From: Megalonaias nervosa
Taxonomy: Eukaryota > Mollusca > Bivalvia > Unionida > Unionidae
Assembly (NCBI GenBank): GCA_016617855.1
Contig: JAECUM010094028.1
Location: 62,001-126,000 of the forward strand
Reading direction: 5' to 3'
Length of the DNA: 64,000 nucleotides
Shown: positions 1 to 13,700 of the stretch, piece by piece
Layout: every line of letters begins with the position of its first letter
How positions within the stretch are numbered: position 1 is the stretch's first letter
Position numbers and translations under genes: made by a program
Notes under the pieces: generated by a model
What the model was told of the DNA's origin: nothing
The model's database searches: none
Seen by the model: only the letters and a program-made list of their open reading frames with translations

Positions 1-1350
1 GCAGAGAACAACACAGACCCCTCTTCCTGGCCTTTATAGACCTCACCAAGGCGTTCGATCTGGTCAGCAGAGACGGACTCTTCACAATGCTGCAAAGATT
101 GGATGCCCTCCAAAACTCCTAAGCATGGTCAAGTCCTTCCACGACAACATGAAAGGCACAGTGCAGTACGATGGCTCAAAGTCCGACCCCTTCAACATCC
201 GCAGCGGAGTGAAACAAGGCTGCGTCCTTGCCCCCACGCTCTTCAGTATCTTCATTGCTGTCCTGCTCAAGTACACCTTTTGGACATCCACACAAGGGAC
301 TACCTGCACATGCTATCAGATGGCAGACTGTTCAACCTGGCACAACTGAAGGCAAAGAGCAAAGTGCGAGAAGCAACCATCAGGGACATGCTCTTTGCAG
401 ACGATGTTGCTCTAGCCACATGCACAGAAACTGAGCTACAGCGCCTGATGGACCGCTTTGCTAAAGCATGCAATGAGTTCGGTTGACCATCAGCCTAAAG
501 AAAACCATCACGGCTCAGGACGTGGATCCCCCCAACATCATCATCAACAACTATGAACTAGAGGTAGTCAGTCAGTTCATGTACCTCGGCTCTACCATCA
601 CCAACAACCTCTTGCTCGATGCTGAACTCAACAAGCAGATTGGAAAGGCATCAACAACTCTCTCCAGGTTGTCGCAGAGAGTGTGGAACAACATTATGCT
701 GACCCTGAACACTAAGATATCCGTGTACCATGCCTATGTGCTAAGCATTCTCCTGTACACCAGTGAAACCTGGACCCTGTACACCTCACAGGAGAAAAGA
801 CTGAGCACCTTTCACATGTGATGCTTCCGACGCATACTCAGTATAACCTGGAGCGATTGAGTGACAAACAATGAGGTGCTTGAACATGCCAAGATTCCCA
901 GCATGGTCACACTCCTCCGCCAATGTCGCATCAGATGGCTGGTACATGTATATCGGGCAAAAGATCGATCGGACGGCCACATCTCTGTTTCAAGGATGTC
1001 TGCAAGCGCGAGATGAATGCCCTTGACATCGATGTCAACACCTGGGAAGAGCTTGCTCAGACAGGTCCAGCTGGCGACATGTTCTGATCACTGGTCTGAA
1101 AGCCAGCGAGGACAAGCTACGCTTGCTCGCTGATGAAAAGCGATCCCAGAAGAAGAAGAAGAAGAAGAAGCAGCTACAACCCACGCCAGACTCAACCTTC
1201 AAGTGCAGCAAGGACTGCCACTCCCATGTTGGGCTCTATTGCCACAGCAGACGCTGCACAACCACCAACTGGGGCATCTCTCATTGGTGCACTTCCATTG
1301 TCTCAAGACTAATGGATGCCAACACACACACACATACACACACACACACA
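1..1350 (+). mobile_element. decayed LINE, 3' part of reverse transcriptase ORF
   Basis: This is the 3' half of a non-LTR retrotransposon ORF, running off the left edge. Frame 3 from base 3 reads a reverse transcriptase block (FIDLTKAFDLVSRDGLF). Further frames then give SGVKQGCVLAPTLFSIF (from about 210), the catalytic FADDVALAT block (about 395-420), a YLGSTI block (about 575-600) and YTSETWTLYTSQEKRL (about 755-800). About 1000-1060 reads CKREMNALDIDVNTWEELAQ. An (AAG)n run encodes lysines at 1150-1170. A CxxxC/HxxxH-like C-terminal finger follows at 1196-1260. The reading frame changes at least three times and stops interrupt it, so the copy is dead. It ends in a (CA)n tract near 1321-1350. 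Established: the block order is that of LINE reverse transcriptases with a C-terminal zinc finger. The clade was not determined. Confidence 0.88.
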
Positions 1351-1613
1351 AAACTAAACCTTTCACAGCTATATGTAAAATTCTATTCCCACTGCATATA
1401 GCTAGAATTGTATCTGTGCACTGCTAGTTCACCTACTGTGTAGAACTGTATATAGGTTTTGGTCAGGCACATCCGTGATTAAGGTATCCAGTCATATAAA
1501 TAAACGATATGACATTATAGAAGCAAAAGGTTATTTAAACTAGCTGATTTTGTTGACAACCAGAAAGAAATACATGAAAGATATTTTTAATGCATGAAAA
1601 CCTGTTTTTAAAA

Positions 1614-1959
1614 GCCATTATTTCAAATGTGTGTGATTTGGCTTTTTAATGTAGCTTTAACAATTTTTCAGCCATATCACTATGACATCTGCAGTGTGGC
1701 AGTTATAGTGATGTCTAGCACTGAGGCATCATGCCACAGACATGTAGCATAATGTCTCACCCAGTCACATTATCCTGTCACCAGGCCAACCAGTCCTAAC
1801 ACTAACTTCTTAATGCCGAGTGCCAAGCAAGGTAGCTGTTACTTCCATTTTTTTGAAGTCTTTGGTATGACTTGGCTGGGGTTCGAAGGCGCGACCTCCC
1901 ACATCCAAGGCAGATGCTCTAACCACTTGGCCACCGGAATGGTCGCCATTATTTCAAAT
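1614..1959 (-). mobile_element. SINE-A, full-length tRNA-derived SINE with 15-bp TSD
   Basis: The SINE body is 1629-1944 on the minus strand. Its tRNA-like head is at 1860-1944, with A box near GGCCAAGTGGTTAGAGC and B box near GGTTCGAA in reverse complement. The head is followed by a body of about 230 bp, and the 3' end lies at the low-coordinate side. A perfect 15-bp target-site duplication, GCCATTATTTCAAAT, lies at 1614-1628 and 1945-1959. Same family as the copies at 4.1, 31.8, 38.8, 44.2 and 56.9 kb. Confidence 0.9.
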
Positions 1960-3851
1960 AATAATAAAGTACGTATTTAAAGTTTCAGATTGGTTGTTCA
2001 GTTGGAATGATAGGATTTTTAATATTGCGGTCCAGGGCCCCTTCGTTGAAAAAAGTTGGAGTACCCTAAAAGGAATCCCAATAAAAATACTTTTTATTCC
2101 CCCCTTGCAATGATTCAAAATATTATGTATTGTTGGGTCACCAGTATCTGTATCATCAGATTGTTAGTGGTCATTCATTGTGAAGTATTTAGTATTATAG
2201 TCAGAGAATGAAAAACTAATGCAGTTGAGAACAGTGATAATTGTGATTGTTTGTCATGTAATAGCTTGAGGGAATTGAGGAAGAGATTACTGTTTTTTTT
2301 CTATATTAATTTAATTAGCTTAATTCTATTTCAAATCAATGAATATGCCAAGACACTGGAAACCCCTCCCCCCCCCATGGCAATATTCCCATAACTTTTT
2401 GTTTCATCTCTAGTAACAGCACAGCATGTTACATTAATCTTTTTGTTAAGCAGACTTTAACAAACTTCTGCAACAGGTTTAGAATAAAAATCCTTTGTTT
2501 CTGAACCTTCCATCATTCTCATCAGTTTTGATTCTTTTGTTTTAAATGTCTGACTTGTTGACTTGATGTGATTATGTGACAAGAAATCTCTTTCACAAGC
2601 CACTAATTTTATAGGTGAAAGCACTGACACTTCAGCTAAAACACTGAAGTCTGGATACAATTCTGAGAGCATGAAGCTAATAATGTTCCATTTTATTTTT
2701 TCATTTCGTGTCCTGTTCCATGATTCATTCCAAAATTCCTTCAGTGTCATTGATGTTGTTTTCTTTATAAAACCTAGGTGAGTAAACTGCAGTCTTGTGA
2801 GAATGAGGCTCAGTATTCTAACATTCAGATTACTAAACTGATTTTCATAGGGGAAGAATCATTATTTAGCCTTGACCAGGGCTCTCAGGAACATGAGCCT
2901 CCAGGTTAGATACATGAATTATTCTCAAAGGATGCACCATTTCTCCCTATAACATGTTCCCATTGATGCACCTCATTTTCTACCAGGATGCTCCCCCTAT
3001 TGAATATTTTGTTCAGCCATGGCCAATCTGCACAATAGCTAAAGGATAGATTTAGGAAACAGGCAAGAAGCTAGTGTGTCTAATTAACAGTTAATCCATA
3101 TTATTGTAATTATCTTGTGAAAATAGACTGTCCCATGGAGGCTACTCTGACACACTTCAAAGAAATCATGTTCTATTGAATGTGTATGTTATCACCTGCA
3201 ATTGATTCATGATTGACAGATAAACAATGCCCTATTTTGGTGTAACAGTGTTTAATTAAATTGGTGATGACCTGAATATAAATCATTAATAATCAAAGGT
3301 TTCTCAGAGTTTGATCTTGACAGTATTGTCAGATCATCGAAATGCCCAAATGATATCATTTGAAATATGTGTTTTCAATAGAGCACTACAGTATCAGTAG
3401 TTTAAAGACTTTTTAAGAGTGAAGAATGTATGCTGACTTGTAAAATGAGTTGGCAAAATCTGTTTTCAGTTTCTGAAGAGCAGACTTGTGATGAAAATGA
3501 TACTAATGCCAAAGAAATGGGAAAACAATAGGCAAAAGTTCCATTTGACTGATGATATGTATTTGAGTACCAGTGCCTAAAGCCTGTGTGAATTCATCAC
3601 GGCAACAGTTCAAATCTATGTTTTCATTCTGTGTGCTTTTAAGTATTGTACTTGTACAAAGATTATTTCATCTTTTCTATAGAGCTTACATTATATCCCA
3701 CCTTTATTCCTTAGGGTGATCTCTTAAGGAACTTTACACTATTTACTAATTAACATCTATTTTAACTTAAGTTTTTGTACAATATGTCACATGACATATT
3801 TTATAAAAATTCTTTATTGGTTTCATTTATTGATGGAAATTTTTATCATTT

Positions 3852-3899
<48 letters not shown>

Positions 3900-4125
3900 G
3901 TACATTGTAATGCCAGGTGTTTAGTCATGTAAGTTTATTTGGTGGGAATTGAGATGCTTTTATCACTTGCTGAGAAACTACACATTATTGTAAGTCATCA
4001 TACTTTTTGGATCAAAACTAAATGCTGATGATTTTATCGTTTTTAGTGTTTTTGTTAGAAATTTAAATGCTTAATATTTAAATTCTGTTTACTGAAAAAT
4101 ATTTTTGTTTTTAGCATGATATTTT
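1960..4125. other. no gene seen; upstream of the first recognised PRDM15 exon
   Basis: This stretch is AT-rich with scattered stops and no convincing exon. It should contain the 5' coding exon of the PRDM15 gene if that exon is in the window, but I could not identify it. It must end with one base of a split codon, because the exon at 4650 begins with two bases (GT) that finish a codon. The only clear structure is the dinucleotide repeat at 3852-3899. Confidence 0.4.
3852..3899. repeat. (TA)n(TG)n compound microsatellite
   Basis: About twelve TA units run directly into about eleven TG units. Confidence 0.95.
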
Positions 4126-4465
4126 AAATGGCTCAGGACTGCTCCCATGGCCTAGTGGTTAGAGTGTCTGCTTTGGATGCAGGTTGTTCCGAGTTCGATC
4201 TCCGGTCAAGTCATACCAAAGACTTAAACAATGGTACTAACAGCTGCCTCTTTTGGCGCTCAGCACTAAGAGGTTTGTGTTAGGACTAGTCAGCCTAGTG
4301 TCAGGATAATGTGACTGGGTGGGCCATCATGCAACATGTCAGCGGCATGATGCCTCAGTGCTAGACATCACTATAAACTGCCACACTGCAGACATCATAG
4401 CAATATGACTGAAAACTTGTTAAAGCTATGTTAAAAATTCAAAACCACACACACAAATGGCTCAG
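4126..4465 (+). mobile_element. SINE-A, full-length, 11-bp TSD
   Basis: The SINE body is 4137-4454. The tRNA-like head (A box TGGCCTAGTGGTTAGAG at about 4148, B box GAGTTCGATC at about 4191) is followed by the family body and a short CA-rich tail. A perfect 11-bp TSD, AAATGGCTCAG, is at 4126-4136 and 4455-4465. It sits about 190 bp upstream of the zinc-knuckle exon of the PRDM15 gene. Confidence 0.92.
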
Positions 4466-4649
4466 AATTAAACCTTATTATCATTTTATTACATCTGGGT
4501 TTTTTTTGTCTCACTGCTACTATGAAAGGGTCATATTGTGTTACTGATGTTTAATCCTCTGTACCTTTAGTGTATGCACTTTGATCTTTTGTTTTGGGTG
4601 GGGTGTTTGTTTTTCATGGACACATATTTACTTTCATTGAATCTTTCAG

Positions 4650-4740
4650 GTTGTGATATTTGTGGTGAAGACCATGCTACAGAGGTATGTCCAGAATTGG
4701 GGTTGGACAAGAGTGGAGTCCAGGACCCAGTTCTGACAAG
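4650..4740 (+). CDS. PRDM15: PRDM15 exon: zinc knuckle
   Basis: The acceptor TTTCAG ends at 4649 and the donor AG|GTACAA follows 4740. The first two bases finish a split codon. The exon then reads CDICGEDHATEVCPELG, a C-x2-C-x3-H-x4-C zinc knuckle as found ahead of the PR domain in PRDM4/10/15. It continues to DPVLTR, whose last codon is split with the exon at 7622 (AG+G). An internal GTATGT at 4685 could act as an alternative donor, but it would remove the last knuckle cysteine. Confidence 0.85.
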
Positions 4741-7700
4741 GTACAATATACTACTGAACATTTTCATAATAATTTTAATGGTCCCTCACAATACTGCAGT
4801 GGTTGGGAGCCAAAAAGGTGAACAATATTGTAGGCAATGCAGCCATATTGTGGAGTACATTGCATGGATAATATGGTTCAAGAAGTATTATTGGATTCAT
4901 GAAATTTCTGTTATATCAGGGATCATGTTACACTGAGGCGTTGTAGGCAAGGTATTCATATTTTGGGGTGCATTATATCACTAAATAAAATTCAGCCTGT
5001 AAGACTGGATTCAGGACATATGTGGATTATTTCAGGGACCATGTTATACTGAGGTATTGTGGGCAAGGTTGCTGCCCGCTGGTCCGATGCCAGCCAATTT
5101 CATGGCAGACTGGAGCAAAATATGAGTAGGCACTGGCCAGTTCAATTTTTAGGCATATCAAGTCAATTTACATTTCAAATTTTATTTTCTTTGACAGCAA
5201 AAGAAATATTAAAAACCATTGAAAAATAAATAACAGTGTAGTTGAAGGTACTGAATTCATTTTATATATGATTGATTTCAACACCATTGATTCAACATAC
5301 AGAGCGACACTACTTGTTTGATATATCCTGAAAAAGCATAGTTTGTGTACATGTAATCAGCCATGTTGGACCTGGAATTACAGAAGAGTTCCTTTTCTTC
5401 ATACAGGCCTAAACAGTTATGGGATTCGTGGCATGCCACAGGTACACAGACATGTAGGCCCGGCCCTAGGATGTGCAGGGCCCAAGACAGCATGTAGGGC
5501 CCAAGGCAGCAAGTGAGAAGCATGGGGCCCAAGGCGGTTGCCTTATTCGCCTTGCCCTAGGGCTGGGCCTGCAAACATGGTCTCATTATTAGAAAAATTA
5601 TATCACAAGCATACATTAAGTAAAAATGCTAATTAGTTTAAAGAAAACGGATGATGCAGACAATGTTTGAAGTCGGTAAATTTATCGACATTTCAAGATG
5701 CTGATGTGAGCTACATACATGGATATCATTCACAATGCTGAGCTGATAGTTAACTGCATTCTGTTGATATGGATGCATTTGATCCAGTTCTAGCTTCACC
5801 AATCTACTGCTGGAACTCGTCTTTCTGCAGGCCTAATTTCATGAGCAAACTGTATGTGGATACCACAGCCTCATCTTTGGAGGCTGGGTCTAGTTCTGAT
5901 ACTGTCAGTGATGACGAGTCAGTGGATGAGGATCGTGATTCTTGTTCATGCTATAATTCAGACTGGTCATCATTGATTAGATTATAATGTCCAGCCTCTG
6001 TACTAGTTACTTATGGATCTGGATCAGCTGGACGGTGAGCATTGTTGTCCTGGTCAGTAAATATTGACCATGTTAAGTTGAATATTAATAAAGTTGACAC
6101 TTGATATAAATATCATATGTTCCATGTATAAGAATATAAATAACATATGAGGGATTGACAAATGAAGCTGATGTCTGCATTACTAACTACATTTGAAGAT
6201 ATGAACGAAAATGAATGTGTGAAACTTAAAGCATGTTGGTAATTTCATGGTTATAATAACTTCACAACTTGATCAAAAGACCAAATGTGGAAATATATTG
6301 GGTAATAGTCAAGTGCGACAGCAGTTCACAAAGAGTAGATGCCAATTTAAATTTCTGGGATAAGTTGGGGGAGGGAAATTGTGTCCAGGATCGGCTACAG
6401 TTATTTCTGAAGGAAAATATCAGACAACAGTGAAGGGCTTTTCAGAGCATACCATTACTATCAGTAAAATTCTTTAATAGTTCAGGTATTGTGACAAGAT
6501 TCACTCACCTTTATTTAGATATATTGGACATTTATCTATTCATTGATAATCTATGCACCCGTGCTCTATCAGTCTGTCTGTATGTCTCTCTCTTAATCCA
6601 TGAACCTGTACTCTCTGTCTCTCTCTCATACATGCAGTACATTTCCTGTACAGTATTTGCCAGAGAAATATTCCTGTATTTGGAAATGCAACTGATTCTT
6701 TGAGCATGCTAAAAATAATATGGAAGATATACATCTATAATTCACTTAATTGTTTAGTCAGTCATTTTATGTCTGATTCATTAGCAAAGTGAAATGTGAC
6801 TTGAGCAGGTATAAACATAGATTGAGGATATATATATATATATATATTTGATAACTGTTTCAGTCCCAAGCTAGCTAGGAAATGTAGCAAAAAACCTGTT
6901 TTTTGTGATTGAACAAGTGGTTTGGTAAGGTGTGTTCCAAAGTCAAGATTGTAAGACTACTGAAAATAGGTGATAATAACATGTCCTTATTAGGCAGTCA
7001 TACTCAATCTGCAGTAGGAATATGAAATAAATTTAATCTGATTGGATGTAAATTGCTGCTAGACATATGATAGGCTGTGAATATGTGATAGATTTAATCT
7101 GATTGGACATCAGTTGCTGCTAGGCCAGCATTCTTGTGAATCATCATACAGCAAATGTCCAGATCAATCAGTCTAAGTACCAAGGCAAAAGAAATTAAGT
7201 GTAAGTTGGTCTGGTGTTAATGCTGCAGTGATAACATTGAAATCTGAATATGTCTTGACCAAAATGAAATGTATACTAGACCATACGTGACACGGATTGG
7301 AATTAGTTTGCTCACATGCCTGAATGTGGATACACTGAAAAAAGTTTATTTTTTAACCTTGTCAGTCGAGACATTTAGTAAAACTTGAGGCAGTTTTTGA
7401 AGACTTAAACAATTAGGGTTTGTCTACAGTATCTCTTTCATCAACAAATCTCACCAGAGGGGTTGTAGAAACTGACTTTTATGATTGGGCAGCATTTATA
7501 TACAGGTAAATATTTTATAATTTAAGTGTATGGAACTCAGTGTACCTGACCCTAATATTTAGGCAGGTGGTATAAAGAGTTAACCTTTATAGAAGGTTTG
7601 ACTTTGTCATTTTGGTTTCAGGGCACGACTGACTCTCCCAAGCTTTCTGAAACTGGTAGCGCTTGAGTCAAATGAGACCGCCCCCATTACAGTGGTAGCA

Positions 7701-10700
7701 GAACAGATTATCCCAAAGAAGACACAATTTGGGCCATTTGAGGCAAAAAGAACGACACATATATTTGATGATACTGGCTTTTTTACTCTAAAGGTATTAA
7801 ATTTTAGAGATACTCAGTATTACAGGTATACTGGTTTACTGCAGTATTTTATTCTGGTAGTACATACCACAGTATTTTATTCTGGTGGTATGTACCATGG
7901 TACTTATTTACTCTACTGGTACTTTGGCAGTTTATATCTGTAAGGAATATACTGAACTTCCAAGTAATCTTGTTATGAATTTAATGGTAATAAAAGTATG
8001 TTCGTTTTTTTTTTTTTTAAAAAAAAACTTTTTGGTGACAAAATAATTCTAAAACATGTTATCTTCTTACAAAGCTGTTGTATTTGTTACAAATAATTTC
8101 AAATATTAAAAATATATTGCTGAAACTTTAATCACACGTTTGACACTTGTTATGTATGCCAAAATGGCAAGTGAATGAGATATACAAGATTTTTGGGCAA
8201 TATTCAACTTTTCTCAAAATTTCCAATTAAAAAAAAGGGAGAAAAAAGGAGATTTTTTAAAAGTTATTTACTGTTTATGTTTACTGGCCCTGTCTATTAA
8301 ATATCTTCTCTGGCTGTTGGCTTCCACTCAGTTTCCCAGCCCGTTACAGCAGTAGTGTATGTAGTAAATTGTAGACTTCAGTGTCAACACTTTCTATTTT
8401 TATCAACAAGTTCCTGAAAAAAGTAAACATCTGTTCTAAGCTATAACTTTAATGTTATCACCTTGAACAGTTTTATGTAATGTACATACCGTCCGTCCTT
8501 TGTTTTAAATACATTTTCGTCTGTCTATATTAACATACACCATTTACATTCCCCGTTGATCGGGAAGCTTTGTTTATTACCGTTACCATTTTATTGTTTT
8601 TACCTTCAACTCTGGTTTTATATCGCTGGTCAATACGAAACCTTTTACCACTTGTAAATGATCCTAAATATAACCTTTTGTATGGCGCTAAATAGCCTAA
8701 CAGTGCTGGTGTGCCATAAAATTACAATCAGTCAATCAATCAATCAGTCAATCAACAAGTTCTGTAATATCAGCACAATAACTTGTGTACAGCATTAGCT
8801 ATAGTGTAAACCTCATCATCCCATGTTGTTAAAGTTTTTGTATGACAACTTGTGCAACAAATGACACATTACAAACTCATCTACTAAGTTCTGACCATTT
8901 AGATGGGGAGGGGCTGTGATATTTTTTTGAGTTGGGATATTTTATTTTTTTTATCTCAAGATAATTCATTTTTTCAAATAACATAATGTATTTAATATGG
9001 TTTTATTGTACCTTAAATCAAACATAATTTTTTCCAACTCTTTGAGAGCCAGAAATGGAAAAAAAATTATTCCAGCCCCATGTCTGAGAAAATTGAAATT
9101 GTCGTCCCTGATATAATTATGGTGGTATGTGTTGTGGTATGTACAGAAATACCTTGGTCTACTGCTGTATAAAATTTGTTTTTGTTACCCAGCTCAACGA
9201 AATTTGCTCATGTGCTACATTGAACAAAATACTCAATGCATCTCTTCATGAGTGCATGTCTTGTAAAATCTCGCATAAAGATTATCCATTTCTAAGCAGT
9301 CATGCCTTTATTATAGCAGGCCTTGCAGGAGAGGAGCAGCTGCTGAAATGCTTCTGGAACAGTACATGTAACAGAACCAGGACATCAAACCAGTAGATTT
9401 ACAAATTTTGATCAACAGATTGGCTTCTAAACTAGTATATATTTTTATGGACATAAATTATACCTGTTTTAAGGGATCAAAAAACAAAATTCTTGGATTT
9501 TTAAACATAGCATGTATTCTCTTCATGCTATGATAAATCAGCAACTTCTGAACATGAATCAGATTATAATGGAAAATGTTACAATAATATTGAATGATTA
9601 CCAGTTAGTGTCTTGTCAATTAAATAAAAAAGGAAGAGTTGTACATCTAATAGTTCACTGCAGAGATTTTTAAAAATAAACTCCAAAATCAGTTTCGTTT
9701 CTTTCACAAGATACTGGCTGGTGACCACTAATAGCATTCACTGTGATTTTTATTTCACACTTAACAGACTTTCCAACAGTTTTCTGGTCCAGATTTCTCT
9801 TGAGTCACTTTCATTTTATGAAGAATATAGAATGTACTTTCTATGTCAGAATTAGAATATGTATTCCTTAGTCTCATATTTTATAGCTGGCATTTTTACA
9901 CAAGCTCAAAACACTAACTTGTGTTTTTTGCCAGAATTAGTTTTTGGTGTGTCTCCTTTTGATCTCACCATTGCCAAAGGTCAGTAGATTTTTATTCAAA
10001 GACTTGAAGCTGACCTGGACCAGCTTGGATCCCTTTATTAATTACAACAAACTTTCTGTATTTGGCCTTAAACTCTCTAGATTACAACAGTATGATAATC
10101 AATTAACAGCTTGTGTACACATGTTAGCCTAATAAGCCAATTACTCAGCTACACCTTGCAGCACTGGTATAACATTTCCAGTCCTCAGTAGATAGTTTCC
10201 ACTGTTTCTGTAATGTTTAGATAAAATGCATAAAAATTATGTGGGTTTTCTGGTCAGAATTTTTTCGATTTCCTTATTCTTCAAAAGCAGTAGATTTCAT
10301 GTATAAAACTATATGTGTTGTAGACAACCTTTAAAACTGTATTTTTTTCCGACTGCCAGTAGAATCACATGTATGGTCATTGAACATCATGATTGCCATG
10401 GAACATTCCACAATGTATACATGATGCCTCATTAATTTTTGAATTTGTGGGATAAAGCAATCAAAAATATATCTTAACATACATTTTATTGGGGGCAGCC
10501 ATATTGGGAGACAGAAGGAACCTCTTTAAATTGAGAACATTCAACACAGAGAAAGGGAGCTAACTTGTCTAAAAAATATATATGAAGTTCAGACATGGTT
10601 TATGACATAAGCAGTGTGCATTTTTATGATGAGCTTTATCCTCATGTAATTTAACCACATGATCATTTATTAAGTGGCAGTTCTAGTATTACATCGAGTA

Positions 10701-13700
10701 CAGTGTAATGCACACTCAGCTGTAAAAAGTGTGGGCCTTGATCCGGAATTTACCACAACAATTATATTTCTGTAGATTTTGCTTTTATTCCATAAGTCAG
10801 TACTTTAAGAGTCATTTTTGTAAGATTTAAGGAAAAATTGTAAGGGTTGGCAGGTCTGTTTTATTGGTGTTTAATAACAGTGTTAAAAGCTACAAAGAAA
10901 TACAGGGGTGCCCCACCCCATCCTTCTGCTCTCACTGTGTGCCACTACAACTTCTTGCACTGCAGAATTATCTTTTTTTCAGCTTCTTTATACACACTAT
11001 ACAATCATTTTTATATCGTTGTTAGTTAAAATGATTATTTTAATTGTTTTTTCAAGCTGAATAAATTTATGAATTGAATCTAAGACAAGTTCTTATCATA
11101 ATAACCCAAGTGACAGGTCTGTGGTCTCACCTATGTTTAGCCATGAGCTCAAGGTCTTACTACAAGAAGTCTGGCTTTTCAAGCATCTATCTTATTGAAG
11201 TTCACTAACCTCAAAGATAAAATCACCTGTTCTTTCTGCATTAAATAATGTAGGCATACTTAGTCACGCTGTATCTTACACTGGCCTACAGTTAATGGAT
11301 GGATACTTTGCATAAAAGAAGGAGGAAGGGAAAAGATTAAGTTGTAGCAGTCTTGGTATAAGAGGCCACTTACTGGCCAGCATAGCTTGTCTGGATCTTA
11401 TAGTCGAGTGTACCGAGACAGATGAGCCAGGTTTGATTCTTGGCCGCAGTAGTTAGAATTGTCTCCCATCCTGTTACAAAACAATTCAAATGATCATTAA
11501 AAGTTAAAACCACTAAGTTTATTTACTACAATAAAGTGGCTTGCACACTTAGCATTACATAATGAATTAGATTCACCATTAAAGACAATTTACTAATGCC
11601 CATTCTTGCATTCATTGAAACTTGCATGTGCATGGAAACTTTTACGACTTCATTAGTGTAGTTATACTGGTGTGTTGAATGGCATGAGGTATTGTGAAAT
11701 AGGGGATTCACAAGGTTTTTCAGGGTTTTGGGGGGGATTACAAAAGTGCATCATAAATACATTCCCACGATGTAGCTTAATTGCACAGAAAACCTCAGAT
11801 ATATTGTTAAAGTTATACATTACTCCGACCAGTACTTAAGAAAAGATAAAATATATTAAACCTCTCCCATACCATAGGCTTTTATCATTCACAAACAAAA
11901 TATAGTACCATAGGACGAAGTTGATAGATTTCTAATTTTGTTCCCTGCACTAATTTATAATTACATTCCCTACACTAACTTCTAATTAAATTCTCTTCAC
12001 AAATTTCTAATTACATTCATTCCCTACACTAATTAATAATTATATTCCTTAAATTAATTTATAAATAATGTATAATTACATTCCCTAATGTATAATTACT
12101 TTCTCTACACTAATGTATAATTACATTCCCTAATGTATAATTACTTTCTCTACACTAATGTATAATTACATTCCCTAATGTATAATTACTTTCTCTACAC
12201 TAATGTATAATTACATTCCCTAATGTATAATTACTTTCTCTACACTAATGTATAATTACATTCCCTAATGTATAATTACTTTCTCTACACTAATGTATAA
12301 TTACATTCCCTAATGTATAATTACTTTCTCTACACTAATGTATAATTACATTCCCTAATGTATAATTACTTTCTCTACACTAATGTATAATTACATTCTC
12401 AAAGATTATGATGAAGGATGGCACTGGAGCAGTCAGTCTTGACACTACAGATGAGGATGAATGTAACTGGATGTGCCTGGTACAAGTGGCACAGTCTGAG
12501 GAGCAGCAGAACTGCATGGCATATCAAGTCAATGCCAACATTTTCTACAGCACCATGCATGATATCCAGCCAGGAGAGGAACTTCGAGTCTGGTACACCA
12601 GGCACTATGCCAGGAAACTGGGGAAGACAGAGCTGCCAGATGGAGAGACCAAATGTAATAAAGCATTTGTTACGATTAATGTATACTCAGCATTCATTTT
12701 ATTTGATGTTCTGAATTATTATATTTTGTTGGTATATTCTTTATTTTCATTAATGAATTGCTTATTATTTTCTGTCATCTACAAGTGATCTCATTCTCCA
12801 GTTTAAATTGGTGAAATTTTTTTCTTGTACACAAGTGACTATGGAGTCATAAAACTCAGGTCTTTGCTGAATCATTGTAATCCTGATGTCTTTATCAACT
12901 ACAGTCTGATTGCAGTTTTTTGCTGAGCCCATTTTGGCAGAAGGTGATCACTTTGGCATCCAAGTCCATGCCCATATATCTGTACATCTATCCATCCACA
13001 CATGCTCACTACATTGCATTCAGTGTTTAATTTTTTAAAGATTATGCTAAATTTTGAAGTTTTTAAAAACCGCTATAGCTAAATAAAAGAAGATAGACAA
13101 AGAGTCTCTGGTCTGATGTAATCAATACTGTCAATTTTTTAAATAAGTAATAATCTGCAATATTTTTTGTTTATTTCATCGTAGTTCCATATCAACCAAA
13201 TACGCTGGTATTGGGTAGATGGAAGCCATGTAAACAATATATATATACAGTGGGACCCCGCTATAACATGGTAGTTGGGAGCCATAGAACCCGACCGTGT
13301 TATGAACCGAACCGTGTTATAAGCAACCATGTACAGTACCAACAAATTTGCAGGGTTAGCGGGGTGGGTGGTGGTGGTAATGAAAACGGTGCAGAAACGT
13401 GTGCTTCATTGGCATAATTACCATTTTAAATCAATGTATATTAAATGAGAAAACATCTGCAGTGATAACAGAGATTGCATATATAATATATTTCTTTATT
13501 CAGAGAACCGCGCATTGGTACATACATGTGTATAGTTTATATATACATATCTAATCTATGGCATGAATAGAGTATCAACACCGTGTACCCACCCATGAAT
13601 CGAATCACATACATTGAATCCACAATACAAGCATTTCCATCGAAAATATCCGCACACAGATTTAAAATATTCAATAATTTTGTCACAGATCATTATGTGA

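Noticed and set aside
2457..2750. 97-codon minus-strand frame
   Set aside because: No recognisable domain, AT-rich codons, no splice or repeat context. Treated as chance.
4137..4220. tRNA gene candidates at the SINE heads (also near 23.5, 38.8, 44.2 and 56.9 kb)
   Set aside because: A and B boxes are present, but they are fused to SINE bodies and do not fold into full tRNAs. They are RNA polymerase III promoters of SINEs.
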